A stretch of 64,000 nucleotides of DNA from NCBI RefSeq assembly GCF_001485215.1, contig NZ_BBWW01000003.1, positions 62,001 through 126,000 on the forward strand, written 5' to 3'. Below, one piece after another: positions 53,801-63,177 of this stretch. Position 1 is the first letter of the stretch. Each line of letters begins with the position of its first letter. The notes beneath the pieces are model-generated. The model was given only the letters and a program-made list of their open reading frames with translations, was not told the origin of the DNA and did not search any database. Source of the stretch: Leptolyngbya sp. NIES-2104 (GTDB taxonomy: Bacteria; Cyanobacteriota; Cyanobacteriia; Leptolyngbyales; Leptolyngbyaceae). Both the position numbers and the translations under genes were made by a program.

Positions 53801-55114
53801 TTCCTGGAGGAAATCCATCATGGCTCACGAGTCTACAAGACCTGCGATCGCCAATACCACTGAAAAGGAGAAATCATGACAACTACATACCGTCACAGTG
53901 CTGCTTTCAACGATCTCGCAGCACTGCTCACAGGACAGCTTTTTCTCCCTCAAGATGCTGATTATGAACCGGTGCGTCAACTCTGGAATGGCAAGGTGAA
54001 GACACAACCCGCTGCGCGCTGCTCCGCAGATACCGCAAGGGTCGCTCAGTGTCTCACGGTACAAGATGTGATTCATACGATTCGCTGGACACGATCGCAT
54101 AATCTACCTCTCTCGGTTCGAGGTGCTGGACATGAGATTTTTGGACGATCGCTGATCGAGAATGGTGTGGTGATCGATCTGTCCCAGATGCGAGCCGTCA
54201 CCGTTGACCCAGATACGCGCACAGCTCAGATTCAAGCTGGAGCAACAGCTAGCGACCTGATTGAAGCAGCACAGCAATACGGGTTAGCAACCGCCACAGG
54301 AACAATCTCTAGCGTGGGCATGACCGGACTGACTCTGGGGGGCAGCTATGGTCCTCTCAACGGTGCTTATGGACTGGCTGCTGATAATTTGCTGTCGGCA
54401 CAAGTGGTCACTGCTGATGGGCAGCTTATCACCGCAAACGCCGAGGAAAACGCCGACCTACTCTGGGGACTGCGCGGTGGTGGTGGCAATTTTGGTGTCG
54501 TTGTTTCCCTGGAGTTTCGCCTGCATCCGCTCACAACCGTGTTATCGGGTTTACTGCTCTATCCTTTGGAGCAGGTGAGAGAAGTGCTACACCGTTTCAA
54601 CGAGTTCATCGCAACAGCACCCGATGAATTGACAATTCGGTCTGGGTTCCTTCAGACACCCGATGGTCAGACGATGCTGTTTCTCTCACCCACCTACTGT
54701 GGTTCTATTGAAGCGGGTGAACAAGCTATCGCACCCCTGCGAACCTTTGGCACCGTACTGGTCGATCAGATGCAACCCATCTCGTATTACGAACTGATTC
54801 ACAGCCAAGATGCGTATACCCCGAAAGGTCGCCATGGCTACCTCCAAACCCGATCACTTCAAGGTCTACAAACAGAGACGATCGAGGCACTGATTGAACA
54901 GGGGCTACCATTACCCTCTCCATTCTCAGCGATTAACATCCATCACTTTCATGGGGCTGCAAGTCGCGTTGGTGTGTCCGAGACTGCTTTTGCACTGCGG
55001 CAGGATCATCTGATGGTTGAGCTAATTGCAGCTTGGGAGCCACAGGACGACGAGCAGCGGTATATCCAATGGGTACAGCACATCTCACAGGCACTAGCAC
55101 CCTACGCTTTCAAA

Positions 55115-56586
55115 CTACCCTGTACACACAACTCGGCTTAAACTACAAATGATCAAATTTCAGCGAGAAGACTAATGGAGAACCCAATTCTGATTCATGC
55201 TCGACAGACACGAGGAGCCGCATTTGGCGATGTGCGGTTGGAAAAAAGGGGGCGGCATTGTACGAATCGATGTGCGCCCACGAATCGGTGAACATCCGGC
55301 AGATTAGTGCAAGTCGAGCGGAACAGGTGGGATACTACCGATTTTTGGAGAATGAAGCGGTGAGTGTTGGAGAGTTAGTCAAAAGCCTTGCTGAACAGTG
55401 TGAGCAGCAAGTTGAAGGGCAGCATGTCCTCGCCATCAGTGACACGAGTGAGATTAACTTAAGCGCGAACGCGGGACGACTGAAACCCGATGACATCGGG
55501 TGGGTGGGCAATCACGAAGAACTCGGATTCTATATCCATCCGACCTTAGTGTTAAATGCGGGAAGTGGATTTCCACTCGGACTCAGTGCGGTGCAAGTCT
55601 GGCATCGTCCGACTGAACGACTCGATAAGCGCAGTCGCAAGTACAAACAGTTAGCGATTGAGGACAAGGAATCGTACAAGTGGGTCAAAGCCGCGACAGC
55701 AAGCAAGTCAGCGCTGCAAACTGCCACCGAGGTGACGGATATCGGCGACAGTGAATCCGATATCTATGAGGTGTGGAGTACGGTTACAACCGAAAAGACG
55801 CATTTGTTAATTCGGGCTTGCCAAGATCGCACCCTTGCGAATCAGGAGTTGATGTTGTTTGACTACTTGAGTCAGCAACCGTGTGAAGGCACGTACAATC
55901 TAAAGATTGCTGCTGATCCGCGACAAGGGCGCAAAGCGCGAGAAGCCTGGATCGCCGTGCGGTGTGCTTCGGTACATCTGCAACGACCTGCCCGATTACA
56001 CGGTAGCGAGTACCCACCTTCCACTCGCTTGTATGCGGTGGAAGCTCAAGAAATCCAACCGCCTGCTGGACAATCTGCTATCCACTGGCGCTTACTCACC
56101 ACGCATCCGGTGGTTTGCTTTGAGCAAGCCTTACAAATCATTGAGTGGTATCGGTGGCGCTGGTGGATTGAACAACTCTTTACGGTACTCAAACAACCCG
56201 GACTCCAGATCGAAGAGACTCAACTCGAATCGGGCAAAGCGATCCAGTGTTTGTGCGTGATGGCGCTCTCTGTGGCGCTGCGAGTGCTTCAGTTAGTCGA
56301 AGGTCGCCAAGACCAAACTCAGCCTGCTCATCGCGTACTGTCGGAGCCACAGCAGCAGTGTTTAGCTCAGATTGCACCCAAGCTTTCTGGACACACAGCC
56401 AAGCAGCAAAATCCGCATCCACCGATGACGCTGGCTTGGGCAGCGTGGTGCATTGCCCGTTTGGGAGGATGGTCAGGCTATCAAAGCCAGTCCCCGCCTG
56501 GAATTGCCACGATGCTACGCGGACTCCAACAGTTTGAATCGATTTTTCAAGGATGGAGGTTAGCACAAGATGTGTGTACAGGGTAG
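55115..56586 (+). mobile_element. IS4-family insertion sequence, 1472 bp, with 10-bp target duplication
   Basis: Perfect 16-base terminal inverted repeats CTACCCTGTACACACA (55115-55130, complement at 56571-56586). Target duplication CGCTTTCAAA at 55105-55114 and 56587-56596. The transposase stop codon TAG lies within the right repeat. Perfect ends suggest a recent arrival. Confidence 0.95.
55175..56586 (+). pseudogene. IS4-family transposase, frameshifted near the N-terminus
   Basis: ATG at 55175 opens MENPILIHARQTRGAAFGDV in frame 2. At the G-run 55248-55252 the protein moves to frame 1 and runs open from about 55255 to 56586 (over 440 aa). DDE residues: D in ISDTSEINLS, D in GDSESDIYE, and E in the YREK signature YRWRWWIEQLFTVLK. 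One missing G in the run, or -1 slippage there, explains the break. The main body alone could start at TTG 55258 or ATG 55270. Confidence 0.85.
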
Positions 56587-56781
56587 CGCTTTCAAAGGGG
56601 GATACATCAATCTTCTAGATGAGCAAGAACAGGAGCGCGTTCGGCTTGCCTTCGGGTCGAACTATGAGCGCTTGCTCGATCTTAAGCATAAATACGATCC
56701 AGATGATGTCTTCCGATCGACGATGGGACATCTCGCACCGTAATCAAATTTGTCATCCCTAAACTGAACCAGGAGAACACC

Positions 56782-57534
56782 ATGTCACAAAAACTCTCAG
56801 GAAAAGTTGCCCTCGTTACGGGTGGCAACAGTGGTATTGGGCTTGCCACTGCTAAGCAATTTGTTGCCGAAGGTGCCTATGTCTTTATCACGGGTCGTCG
56901 TCAGACTGAACTGGATGCGGCTGTCAACGAGATTGGTAAGAACGTCATGGGCATTCAGGGCGATGTCTCAAATCTGGCAGACCTCGATCGACTTTACGCC
57001 ACGATCAAGCAAGAGCAAGGTCGCCTGGATGTAATCTTTGCGAATGCTGGCGTTGGACAACCCCTCCCGCTCGGATCGATCACCGAAGAACACTTTGATA
57101 AAACCTTCAACATCAATGTCAAAGGTCTACTTTTCACGGTGCAGAAGGCACTGCCGCTGATACCAGAAGGCGCTTCCATCATCTTGAATGCCTCAACTAA
57201 TTCCATCATGGGTACCCCAGCCTTCAGCGTGTATGGCGCGACTAAAGCTGCCGTGCGATCGTTTGCCCGCAGCTGGACACTCGACCTTAAAGACCGCAAA
57301 ATCCGGGTGAATGCGATCAGTCCTGGTGTCACTCCGACTCCTGGTTACGATCAATTTGGATTCAGTGAAGAGCAGGCGAAAGAATTTGTGGAGAGCCAAG
57401 CTAAAAATATTCCATTGGGACGAGTTGGTACGCCCGACGAGATCGCCAAAGCCGTTGTCTTTCTCGCTTCCGATGACAGCAGCTTTGTCAACGGCATTGA
57501 GCTATTCGTCGATGGTGGCATGGCACAAATCTAA
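56782..57534 (+). CDS. SDR-family oxidoreductase
   Basis: 250 aa. Classical short-chain dehydrogenase with every hallmark: TGGNSGIG near 13-20, NAG near 88, catalytic Ser ([11 protein letters not shown]), YGATK (Tyr and Lys), and the C-terminal [11 protein letters not shown]. The Arg pair in TGRRQTEL suggests NADP(H). AGGAG precedes the ATG. Contrast the SDR at 32425, which has lost these residues. Substrate unknown. Confidence 0.92.
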   Translation: MSQKLSGKVALVTGGNSGIGLATAKQFVAEGAYVFITGRRQTELDAAVNEIGKNVMGIQGDVSNLADLDRLYATIKQEQGRLDVIFANAGVGQPLPLGSITEEHFDKTFNINVKGLLFTVQKALPLIPEGASIILNASTNSIMGTPAFSVYGATKAAVRSFARSWTLDLKDRKIRVNAISPGVTPTPGYDQFGFSEEQAKEFVESQAKNIPLGRVGTPDEIAKAVVFLASDDSSFVNGIELFVDGGMAQI

Positions 57535-57593
57535 ATGAGTGCTGTGTCCACAGCCAGCTAACCATTCAAATTCAACATTCATAGGAGATTGCA

Positions 57594-58427
57594 ATGCCTT
57601 ACGTTACTGTCGGTCAAGAAAATTCTGCAACGATTGATCTCTACTACGAAGATCTTGGGACAGGTCAACCGCTTGTTCTGATTCATGGATTTCCCCTCAA
57701 CGGTCATTCCTGGGAAAAACAGGTCTTAGTGCTGCTAAATGCGGGGTATCGAGTGATTACCTACGATCGCAGAGGATTTGGTGCTTCTAGCCAACCCTCA
57801 TTCGGCTATGACTACGATACCTTTGCAGCAGATTTGAACGTGCTGATAACCAAACTTGACTTGCATGACGCTGTGTTAGTCGGCTTCTCAATGGGAACAG
57901 GCGAAGTCACGCGCTATCTTGGCAAATATGGCTCAGAGCGGGTGCAGAAAGCCGTACTGATGGCTCCAGTGCCGCCCTTCCTACTGAAGACCGACGAGAA
58001 TCCTGAAGGTGTCGATCGAAGCGTTTTCGATGACATTATGAAAGCGATCATTGAAGACCGTCCCGCTTACTTTTCTGAATTTTTCAAAGCGTTCTTCAAT
58101 GTGGATGTGTTGCTGGGTAAGCGGATTAGCAATGAAGCAATTCAGGCAAGTTGGAATGTGGCGGTAGGGTCTTCTGCGAAAGCGACTTTAGATTGTGTCC
58201 CGTCCTGGCTCACCGATTTCCGCAATGATCTGCCCCGCATTGATGTTCCAACTCTGATCATTCATGGTGATGCCGATCGCATTTTGCCACTTGAGTCCAC
58301 CGCAGCAAGACTCCCGAAGCTGATTAAAAACAGTCAACTTGTGGTCATTCCTGACGGACCGCACGCTATTAACTGGACTCACGCTGATCAGGTCAATCCC
58401 TTGTTATTGAACTTTCTTCAGGGGTGA
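57594..58427 (+). CDS. Alpha/beta hydrolase, non-haem haloperoxidase/esterase type
   Basis: 277 aa. LVLIHGFPLNGHSWEKQVLV (oxyanion), YDRRGFGASSQP, nucleophile S99 in VGFSMGTGEVTRYL, acid in IIHGDADRILP and His in PDGPHAINWTH. This set is typical of the arylesterase/bromoperoxidase group, which hydrolyse esters and lactones and can also form peracids. TAGGAG before the ATG. Cytosolic. Confidence 0.9.
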   Translation: MPYVTVGQENSATIDLYYEDLGTGQPLVLIHGFPLNGHSWEKQVLVLLNAGYRVITYDRRGFGASSQPSFGYDYDTFAADLNVLITKLDLHDAVLVGFSMGTGEVTRYLGKYGSERVQKAVLMAPVPPFLLKTDENPEGVDRSVFDDIMKAIIEDRPAYFSEFFKAFFNVDVLLGKRISNEAIQASWNVAVGSSAKATLDCVPSWLTDFRNDLPRIDVPTLIIHGDADRILPLESTAARLPKLIKNSQLVVIPDGPHAINWTHADQVNPLLLNFLQG

Positions 58428-58465
58428 TTATCTATCGAGTCCTTTATTGCTAAGAGGGTTCTCAT

Positions 58466-59431
58466 ATGTTTTCTAGACTGATGATAGCGGTTGCAACCAC
58501 AGTGCTAACGATTGTGACCTCTTGTCTTTTTCCAGCAGTATCATTGGGAAAAAGTGAGATCGCTCAAGTGCCAGGTGTCTATCCATTCAAGTTAGGTGAT
58601 TTCACAATTACAGTCCTGAGCGACGGCACACTCCCCCAGGATCTCCATACGCTGCTGTCGAATACGAACCCAACAGAAACCGATCGCCTGCTTCAGAAAA
58701 ACTTTCTGACTAATCCTGTCGAGGCATCGATTAATGCTTTCTTGATCGACACTGGAGATCGACAAGTACTCGTGGACACGGGAGCCGGAACCTTTTTTGG
58801 TCCAAAACTGGGCGGCAAGCTTCAAACATCGTTAAAGGCAGCAGGCTACACGCCTAACGAGATTGATGCAATCCTCCTGACTCATATTCATACGGATCAT
58901 AGTGGGGGGCTGGTCGAAGCGGGTCAACGGGTGTTTCCTGCCGCCACGCTCTATGTTGGCAAGCCAGATGTCGATTTCTGGTTTGATCGAGCGAATGCCA
59001 CGCGCTTCAACGTTGCCAAAAAGTACTTTGACGAAGCCGCGAAAACGGTCAAACCTTATTTAGATGCAGGCAAGGTGAAATCGTTTTCTGGCAAGACAGC
59101 CCTGCTACCGGGAATCACCGCGCATCCCACACCCGGACACACTCCTGGTCATAGCTGCTACGTGGCGGCAAGCAAGGGCGAGAGCATCGAGTTTTGGGGC
59201 GATATTGTTCACTTTGCTTCGGTACAATTTCCCAAGCCAGAAGTTACAGTTGCTTATGATGTCGATGCCAATGCTGCTGCGGCACAACGCAAAAAACAGT
59301 TTGCGAGAGCAGAAGCATCCCGAATTTTGATAGCAGGCGCACATTTGCCCTTTCCTGGCGTTGGACACCTTCGAGCAGCAGATCAAGGTTATGCCTGGGT
59401 GCCAGTGGATTACCGCTGGCGTGAACCCTAA
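58466..59431 (+). CDS. Exported MBL-fold metallo-hydrolase
   Basis: 321 aa with an N-terminal leader (MIAVATTVLTIVTSCLFPAV). Metallo-beta-lactamase motifs: H140-I-H142-T-D144-H145 (LTHIHTDHSGG), H225/H229 (PGHTPGHSC), D246 (WGDIVH) and a late His (AGAHLPFPGVGHL). This order matches the AHL-lactonase-like MBL group, but substrate cannot be assigned. A Cys near residue 20 could also mark a lipobox. Confidence 0.9.
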   Translation: MFSRLMIAVATTVLTIVTSCLFPAVSLGKSEIAQVPGVYPFKLGDFTITVLSDGTLPQDLHTLLSNTNPTETDRLLQKNFLTNPVEASINAFLIDTGDRQVLVDTGAGTFFGPKLGGKLQTSLKAAGYTPNEIDAILLTHIHTDHSGGLVEAGQRVFPAATLYVGKPDVDFWFDRANATRFNVAKKYFDEAAKTVKPYLDAGKVKSFSGKTALLPGITAHPTPGHTPGHSCYVAASKGESIEFWGDIVHFASVQFPKPEVTVAYDVDANAAAAQRKKQFARAEASRILIAGAHLPFPGVGHLRAADQGYAWVPVDYRWREP

Positions 59432-59511
59432 AGGATTCATAGCAATCATTTTAGCAACTTGATGATAGTTGCGATCGCACCACAGTCAAACGTACTATAT
59501 AAAGGAACACC

Positions 59512-59913
59512 ATGAATCAGCCCAAGTTTTTTGTTACTCCCGGTTATGGCGAATACATGCTGAATGAATTGCATTTCTCGCAAGCCGTAAAAATTGGCGA
59601 TCGAGTGGAGACATCAGGACAAGGCGGCTGGGATGACGATCTACAAATTCCCGAATTGCTTGCGGACGAAATTGCTCAGGCATTTCGGAACGTAGAGCGA
59701 ACCTTGGCGACTGCTGATGCGGGTTGGGAGCATGTTGTCCACGTTAATTCTTACCATGTTGGCGGGTTTCCTTCGGAGGTTAACGATGTGATGGTCAAGC
59801 TATTTCGTCATTACATGCCTAACCACGCCCCAATTTGGACACAGGTAGGAGTTGCAGCGCTTGGACTCCCAACAATGCGGATTGAGATCCGCGTGACTGC
59901 AATCACGAGCTAA
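59512..59913 (+). CDS. RidA/YjgF-family protein
   Basis: 133 aa. RidA fold: HFSQAVKIGDRVETSGQGGW, AFRNVERTLATADAGWEHVV and the C-terminal MRIEIRVTAI, with the Arg that in RidA binds the carboxylate of reactive imines. Active members hydrolyse enamines and imines from PLP enzymes. Whether this one does is unproven. AAAGGA precedes the ATG. Confidence 0.88.
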   Translation: MNQPKFFVTPGYGEYMLNELHFSQAVKIGDRVETSGQGGWDDDLQIPELLADEIAQAFRNVERTLATADAGWEHVVHVNSYHVGGFPSEVNDVMVKLFRHYMPNHAPIWTQVGVAALGLPTMRIEIRVTAITS

Positions 59914-59932
59914 AACCGATGGAGAGACTCAG

Positions 59933-59998
59933 ATGTCAGAGCAAAATAAAGCAATTTTATTAGAGGCAAACGCGGCGATCGCGCTCAGACAACTATGA
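59933..59998 (+). pseudogene. N-terminal stub of a SnoaL-like gene
   Basis: 21 codons MSEQNKAILLEANAAIALRQ then stop. The start resembles SnoaL/NTF2-like proteins (ILLEANAAIA). The body is missing. It sits between ridA and the ADH gene; a further deletion scar in this region. Confidence 0.45.
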
Positions 59999-60083
59999 AG
60001 GATGAAACCAGCAGCGCGGCGTAAATGATCTGCAAAAATCAGGATGTATTTTAGCAAAACAAAGTGTCCCCAAGGAGGCTGAT

Positions 60084-61049
60084 ATGGAGTACATGAAAGC
60101 TGCGGTACTGACCGCTTTTGGTAGCGCTGAGGTGTTTGAATTTCAAACCATCCCGAAGCCAGTTCCAAAAGCGACCCAAGTTCTGGTGAGAGTATATGCA
60201 ACCTCGCTCAATCCCATTGATTATCAAACTCGTCGAGGTGACTACAAAGATTTAGTTCGTCTCCCTGCAATTATCGGAGTGGACGTTTCGGGTGTGATTG
60301 AAGCGATTGGAGAGGCAGTCACCCATTTCCAGGTTGGAGATGAAGTTTACTACTCACCCCAGATTTTTGGCGAGTTTGGTAGTTATGCTCAATACCACGT
60401 TGAAGAGGAAAGCATTGTTGCAGTTAAGCCGATTAATTTGACCCATGTTGAGGCAGCTTGCTTGCCGTTGGCAGGAGGAACCGCCTGGGACTGCCTGATA
60501 ACCAGAGGAAATTTACAAGTCGGTGAGACGGTTCTCATTCATGCTGGAGCAGGTGGCGTTGGTTCGATCGCAATTCAACTGGCGAAAGCAATGGGTGCTT
60601 ATGTATTTACGACATGCAGTGCCGAAAACTTTGACTTCGTTAAGAAGCTGGGTGCAGACTATCCCATCGACTACAAGCATGAAAATTATATCGAAGTGAT
60701 TGGGCGAGAAACGAATGGTCGCGGTGTTGATTTGGTTTTAGACACAGTTGGCGGCGATACGATTGGACGTAGCTCAGAGGTGATTCGTCCATTTGGCAAA
60801 CTTGTCACAATCGTCGATATTGCAACTCCTCAAACACTGCTTGATGCTTGGGGTAAGAATTTGACGATTCACTTCGTGTTCAGCCCTCAGTATAGGGACA
60901 AATTGGACACACTGAGGAACCTGATAGAACGCGACCAGATTCGACCCGTCATTGATTCAGTTCTGCCTTGGAGCGACATCGTTCAAGCTCATCAACGTTT
61001 AGAAAAGGGAGGAATGCGAGGCAAGATTGTCCTGCAATTGACTGAGTGA
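60084..61049 (+). CDS. Zinc-free NADP-dependent alcohol dehydrogenase/quinone oxidoreductase
   Basis: 321 aa from ATG at 60084 with AAGGAGG upstream. MDR superfamily: GroES-like N-terminus (VRVYATSLNPIDYQTRRGDY, IIGVDVSGVIEAIGE), NADP fold with AGAGGVGSIAIQLAKAMG, and C-terminal GGMRGKIVLQ. It lacks the zinc cysteines, so it is a quinone- or enone-reductase type. It probably reduces reactive alpha,beta-unsaturated carbonyls or quinones. Confidence 0.9.
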   Translation: MEYMKAAVLTAFGSAEVFEFQTIPKPVPKATQVLVRVYATSLNPIDYQTRRGDYKDLVRLPAIIGVDVSGVIEAIGEAVTHFQVGDEVYYSPQIFGEFGSYAQYHVEEESIVAVKPINLTHVEAACLPLAGGTAWDCLITRGNLQVGETVLIHAGAGGVGSIAIQLAKAMGAYVFTTCSAENFDFVKKLGADYPIDYKHENYIEVIGRETNGRGVDLVLDTVGGDTIGRSSEVIRPFGKLVTIVDIATPQTLLDAWGKNLTIHFVFSPQYRDKLDTLRNLIERDQIRPVIDSVLPWSDIVQAHQRLEKGGMRGKIVLQLTE

Positions 61050-61067
61050 TAAAAACGCGCTGCTATT

Positions 61068-61142
61068 TTTCTATGTTCTGATGCTACGAGCTACATCACA
61101 GGTCAGTCTTTAGCAATCGATGGCGGACATACAGCGAGTTAG
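61068..61142 (+). pseudogene. C-terminal remnant of an SDR gene
   Basis: The frame FLCSDATSYITGQSLAIDGG then HTAS-stop matches the end of the SDR at 32425 (FLCSDAASYITGQPLVIDGG). Nothing upstream fits the rest of the gene. This shows that the SDR was duplicated within the run and then lost here. Confidence 0.7.
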
Positions 61143-61197
61143 CTTAAGTTGCTGGCTTACTGTCTAGATGGCAATTGAAATTTCTGGTTAAGGCAAT

Positions 61198-61816
61198 ATG
61201 GCAAGCATTCTGCATGTTGATCCAAGTCCACGGGGAGATCGCTCCAAATCTCGCCAGTTGGCAAAGAAGTTTATCGATGCGTGGCAAGACCTACATCGTG
61301 ATGACGTGATCACCTATCGTGATTTAAGACAAACGCCAGTTCCTCACGTCACCGAAGACTGGATTGCGGCTTCTTTTACTGCGCCAGAAGCACTGACTCC
61401 AGAAATGACTGAACTGCTGAAGTTTTCTGATGAGTTAGTGAATGAGTTTTTGGCAGCCGATCGGTGTGTTTTCAGTGTGCCAATGTACAACTTCAGCATT
61501 CCGTCCAATTTCAAAGCCTACATTGATCAAGTGGTTCGTGTGGGTCGCACATTCACGGAGGAAGATGGTCAAGTCAAAGGACTTGCGAACGGTAAAAAAG
61601 TGTTGTTCATCACCTCGCGAGGTGTTGAGTTTGAAGCAGGGTCTCCTTACGAAGGATGGGATAGTCAGGAACCTGCGCTCCGGTATGCTTTTCAATACAT
61701 CGGTGTGAGCGACATTCAGTTCATTCACGCCAATGGTCTAGATATGGGAGGAGGCGCGAAAACGGGGGCTAGACGAAGCACAATCTAAAATTCAAGCGCT
61801 AGTTAATGGCTGGTAG
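61198..61816 (+). pseudogene. FMN-dependent NADH:quinone reductase/azoreductase with 3' frameshift
   Basis: The protein is normal to about residue 190: ILHVDPSPRGDRSKSRQLAK, VPMYNFSIPSNFKAYIDQVV and FITSRGVEF. At the G-run 61764-61768 one extra G sends it to an early stop (61786-61788). With four G it would end LDEAQSKIQALVNGW at 61816. Only about 17 C-terminal residues change, so the protein may still fold. Azoreductases reduce quinones and azo compounds. Confidence 0.82.
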
Positions 61817-61878
61817 CACTAGTCAGCGAATCAGTCGATATTGATGTTATCGGAAAACGGACTTAGCGATTACTTTGG

Positions 61879-61994
61879 GGGAACTTGCTTCGCAAACCAT
61901 AGACATTGCCTTACAAGTCGGTTTCTTCAGTCAAAACCATCTGACGCAACAGTTCAAGTACCTCACTGAAATGACCTCCAAGCAGGTTCGCTAA
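61879..61994 (+). pseudogene. AraC-family C-terminal remnant, followed by partial motif
   Basis: GELASQTIDIALQVGFFSQN followed by HLTQQFKYLTEMTSKQVR-stop is the second HTH of an AraC regulator, close to the copy at 28200-28313. The first half of the gene is missing. A partial dispersed motif (CATAAGGATCTGAAAGAAGT, 61998-62029) follows at once, as after the other AraC gene. The rest to 62255 holds no gene. Confidence 0.7.
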
Positions 61995-62255
61995 CCCCAT
62001 AAGGATCTGAAAGAAGTTGAGCGTTGACCATCATTACGCTCAAGTTAGATCAGACAAGAATTCAATACAGCTTCCATCAGACGGACAACAACAAAGATTG
62101 GCAAGCGATCGCAAACGATTACTCCGGCAATAATTGAGGACGCATTTTTAGGGCTGCAACCCCTGAAAATTCCAAACTCCTCTTCAAAACTTTCATTGAC
62201 GATTTAGCTAAGACGATCACTCAACCTATCAACTCAAATATTGAGAGAGAACATC

Positions 62256-62633
62256 ATGAAAGCATTCCTCACTCGTTCCGCAATTCTTCTGGCTTTGGTA
62301 ACTAGCACGACCGCTCATTTCGCCCTCTCTGCATCAGCCGATTCCACAGCTAGTTTGCTTCTCAGTTTGCAATGCGAAGGCGGATACAACGTCAACATCT
62401 GGAAAACTAGAACATCAGGAGAACTCCTTTATCGCGCAACCAGTTCCAATGGAAATTTGAGCTTGGGAAGAGGAACAAGCCGAGCCACGGAAGGCGTTCG
62501 AGTTTACAAGTTTCAGAATAGCAACTATGAATATTGGGTTTGGGATGGAACACTGAATAGTCAGCAAGCTGGAACACTAGAAGTGTACAAAAACAACAGG
62601 ATTCAACGGCAATATGCGTGTATGCAACGTTAG
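62256..62633 (+). CDS. Small secreted protein of unknown function
   Basis: 125 aa from ATG at 62256. Clear signal peptide (FLTRSAILLALVTSTTAHFA, cleavage likely near ALSASA). The mature part has two cysteines (LQCEGGYNVNIW, YACMQR) that could form one disulphide, and a beta-rich pattern (GELLYRATSSNGNLSLGRGT). It resembles small cyanobacterial exported proteins without assigned function. Confidence 0.65.
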   Translation: MKAFLTRSAILLALVTSTTAHFALSASADSTASLLLSLQCEGGYNVNIWKTRTSGELLYRATSSNGNLSLGRGTSRATEGVRVYKFQNSNYEYWVWDGTLNSQQAGTLEVYKNNRIQRQYACMQR

Positions 62634-62673
62634 TTCGACTTTGCTTACTAAAACACTTATCAGGGGGTTCCCA

Positions 62674-62931
62674 ATGAATCGGAAGCTTTTTTCAATCTCA
62701 GCGACAATTCTGTTCGGCGTACTCTTACTGTTCAATTTTCCGTCCTTGGCTCAAGTCTATCCGCAAGTGATTCCCAGAGTCGAAGTGATCAAAACTGCTT
62801 ACCGTTTGGTCATTAGCCGACCTCAAGACGATGTGTACGTCCTCTGTCCCACTGACTTCGAGCCTGAGTTGAACTATCTGCGGAATGTGAAGACGATTCA
62901 GTGTAAGCCCTTTTCCAGTCTTCAGAAGTAA
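62674..62931 (+). CDS. Small secreted protein of unknown function
   Basis: 85 aa from ATG at 62674 after AGGGGG. Signal peptide LFSISATILFGVLLLFNFPS with cleavage near SLAQ. The mature part of about 58 aa has two cysteines (YVLCPTDFEP, KTIQCKPF), likely a disulphide. 40 bases after the preceding secreted protein, so the two probably form an operon. Family not recognised. Confidence 0.55.
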   Translation: MNRKLFSISATILFGVLLLFNFPSLAQVYPQVIPRVEVIKTAYRLVISRPQDDVYVLCPTDFEPELNYLRNVKTIQCKPFSSLQK

Positions 62932-63177
62932 CTTCAAGCAAAATTAATGACTCATACGATCGCAGATGATCTGGATTGGTCGGAGCGGCACTGGCAGAGA
63001 AATCATCTCAATCGCACAGAACTCGATATGCGAGACGTTGTTGTGGGGCTGAGAGAAAATGCGATCTCATGGGTGCGGCTGTATGTAACTGTTCAGTGTG
63101 TCAATGGAAGAACGCGGTCAACAGCTTGGGTTACAACCGCTCGATTAGGTACAGTTGTCATTCTCTATCCTAGCATT

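Larger units (their letters stand above)
53876..56743 (+). pseudogene. VAO/BBE-type FAD oxidoreductase interrupted by an IS4-like element
   Basis: Codons from 53876 to 55114 encode the FAD-binding PCMH domain (SVRGAGHEIFG; VGMTGLTLGGSYGPL; LLWGLRGGGGNFGVVVSLEF). The tail resumes after the element at 56597 as GGYINLLDEQEQERVRLAFG and ends GHLAP at 56743. Excising 55115-56586 and one 10-base target copy restores a single frame (PYAFK then GGYIN). The enzyme would oxidise an alcohol or sugar-like substrate with covalent FAD. An element of repeat A lies in frame at 54010-54046 (AARCSADTARVA). Confidence 0.92.
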
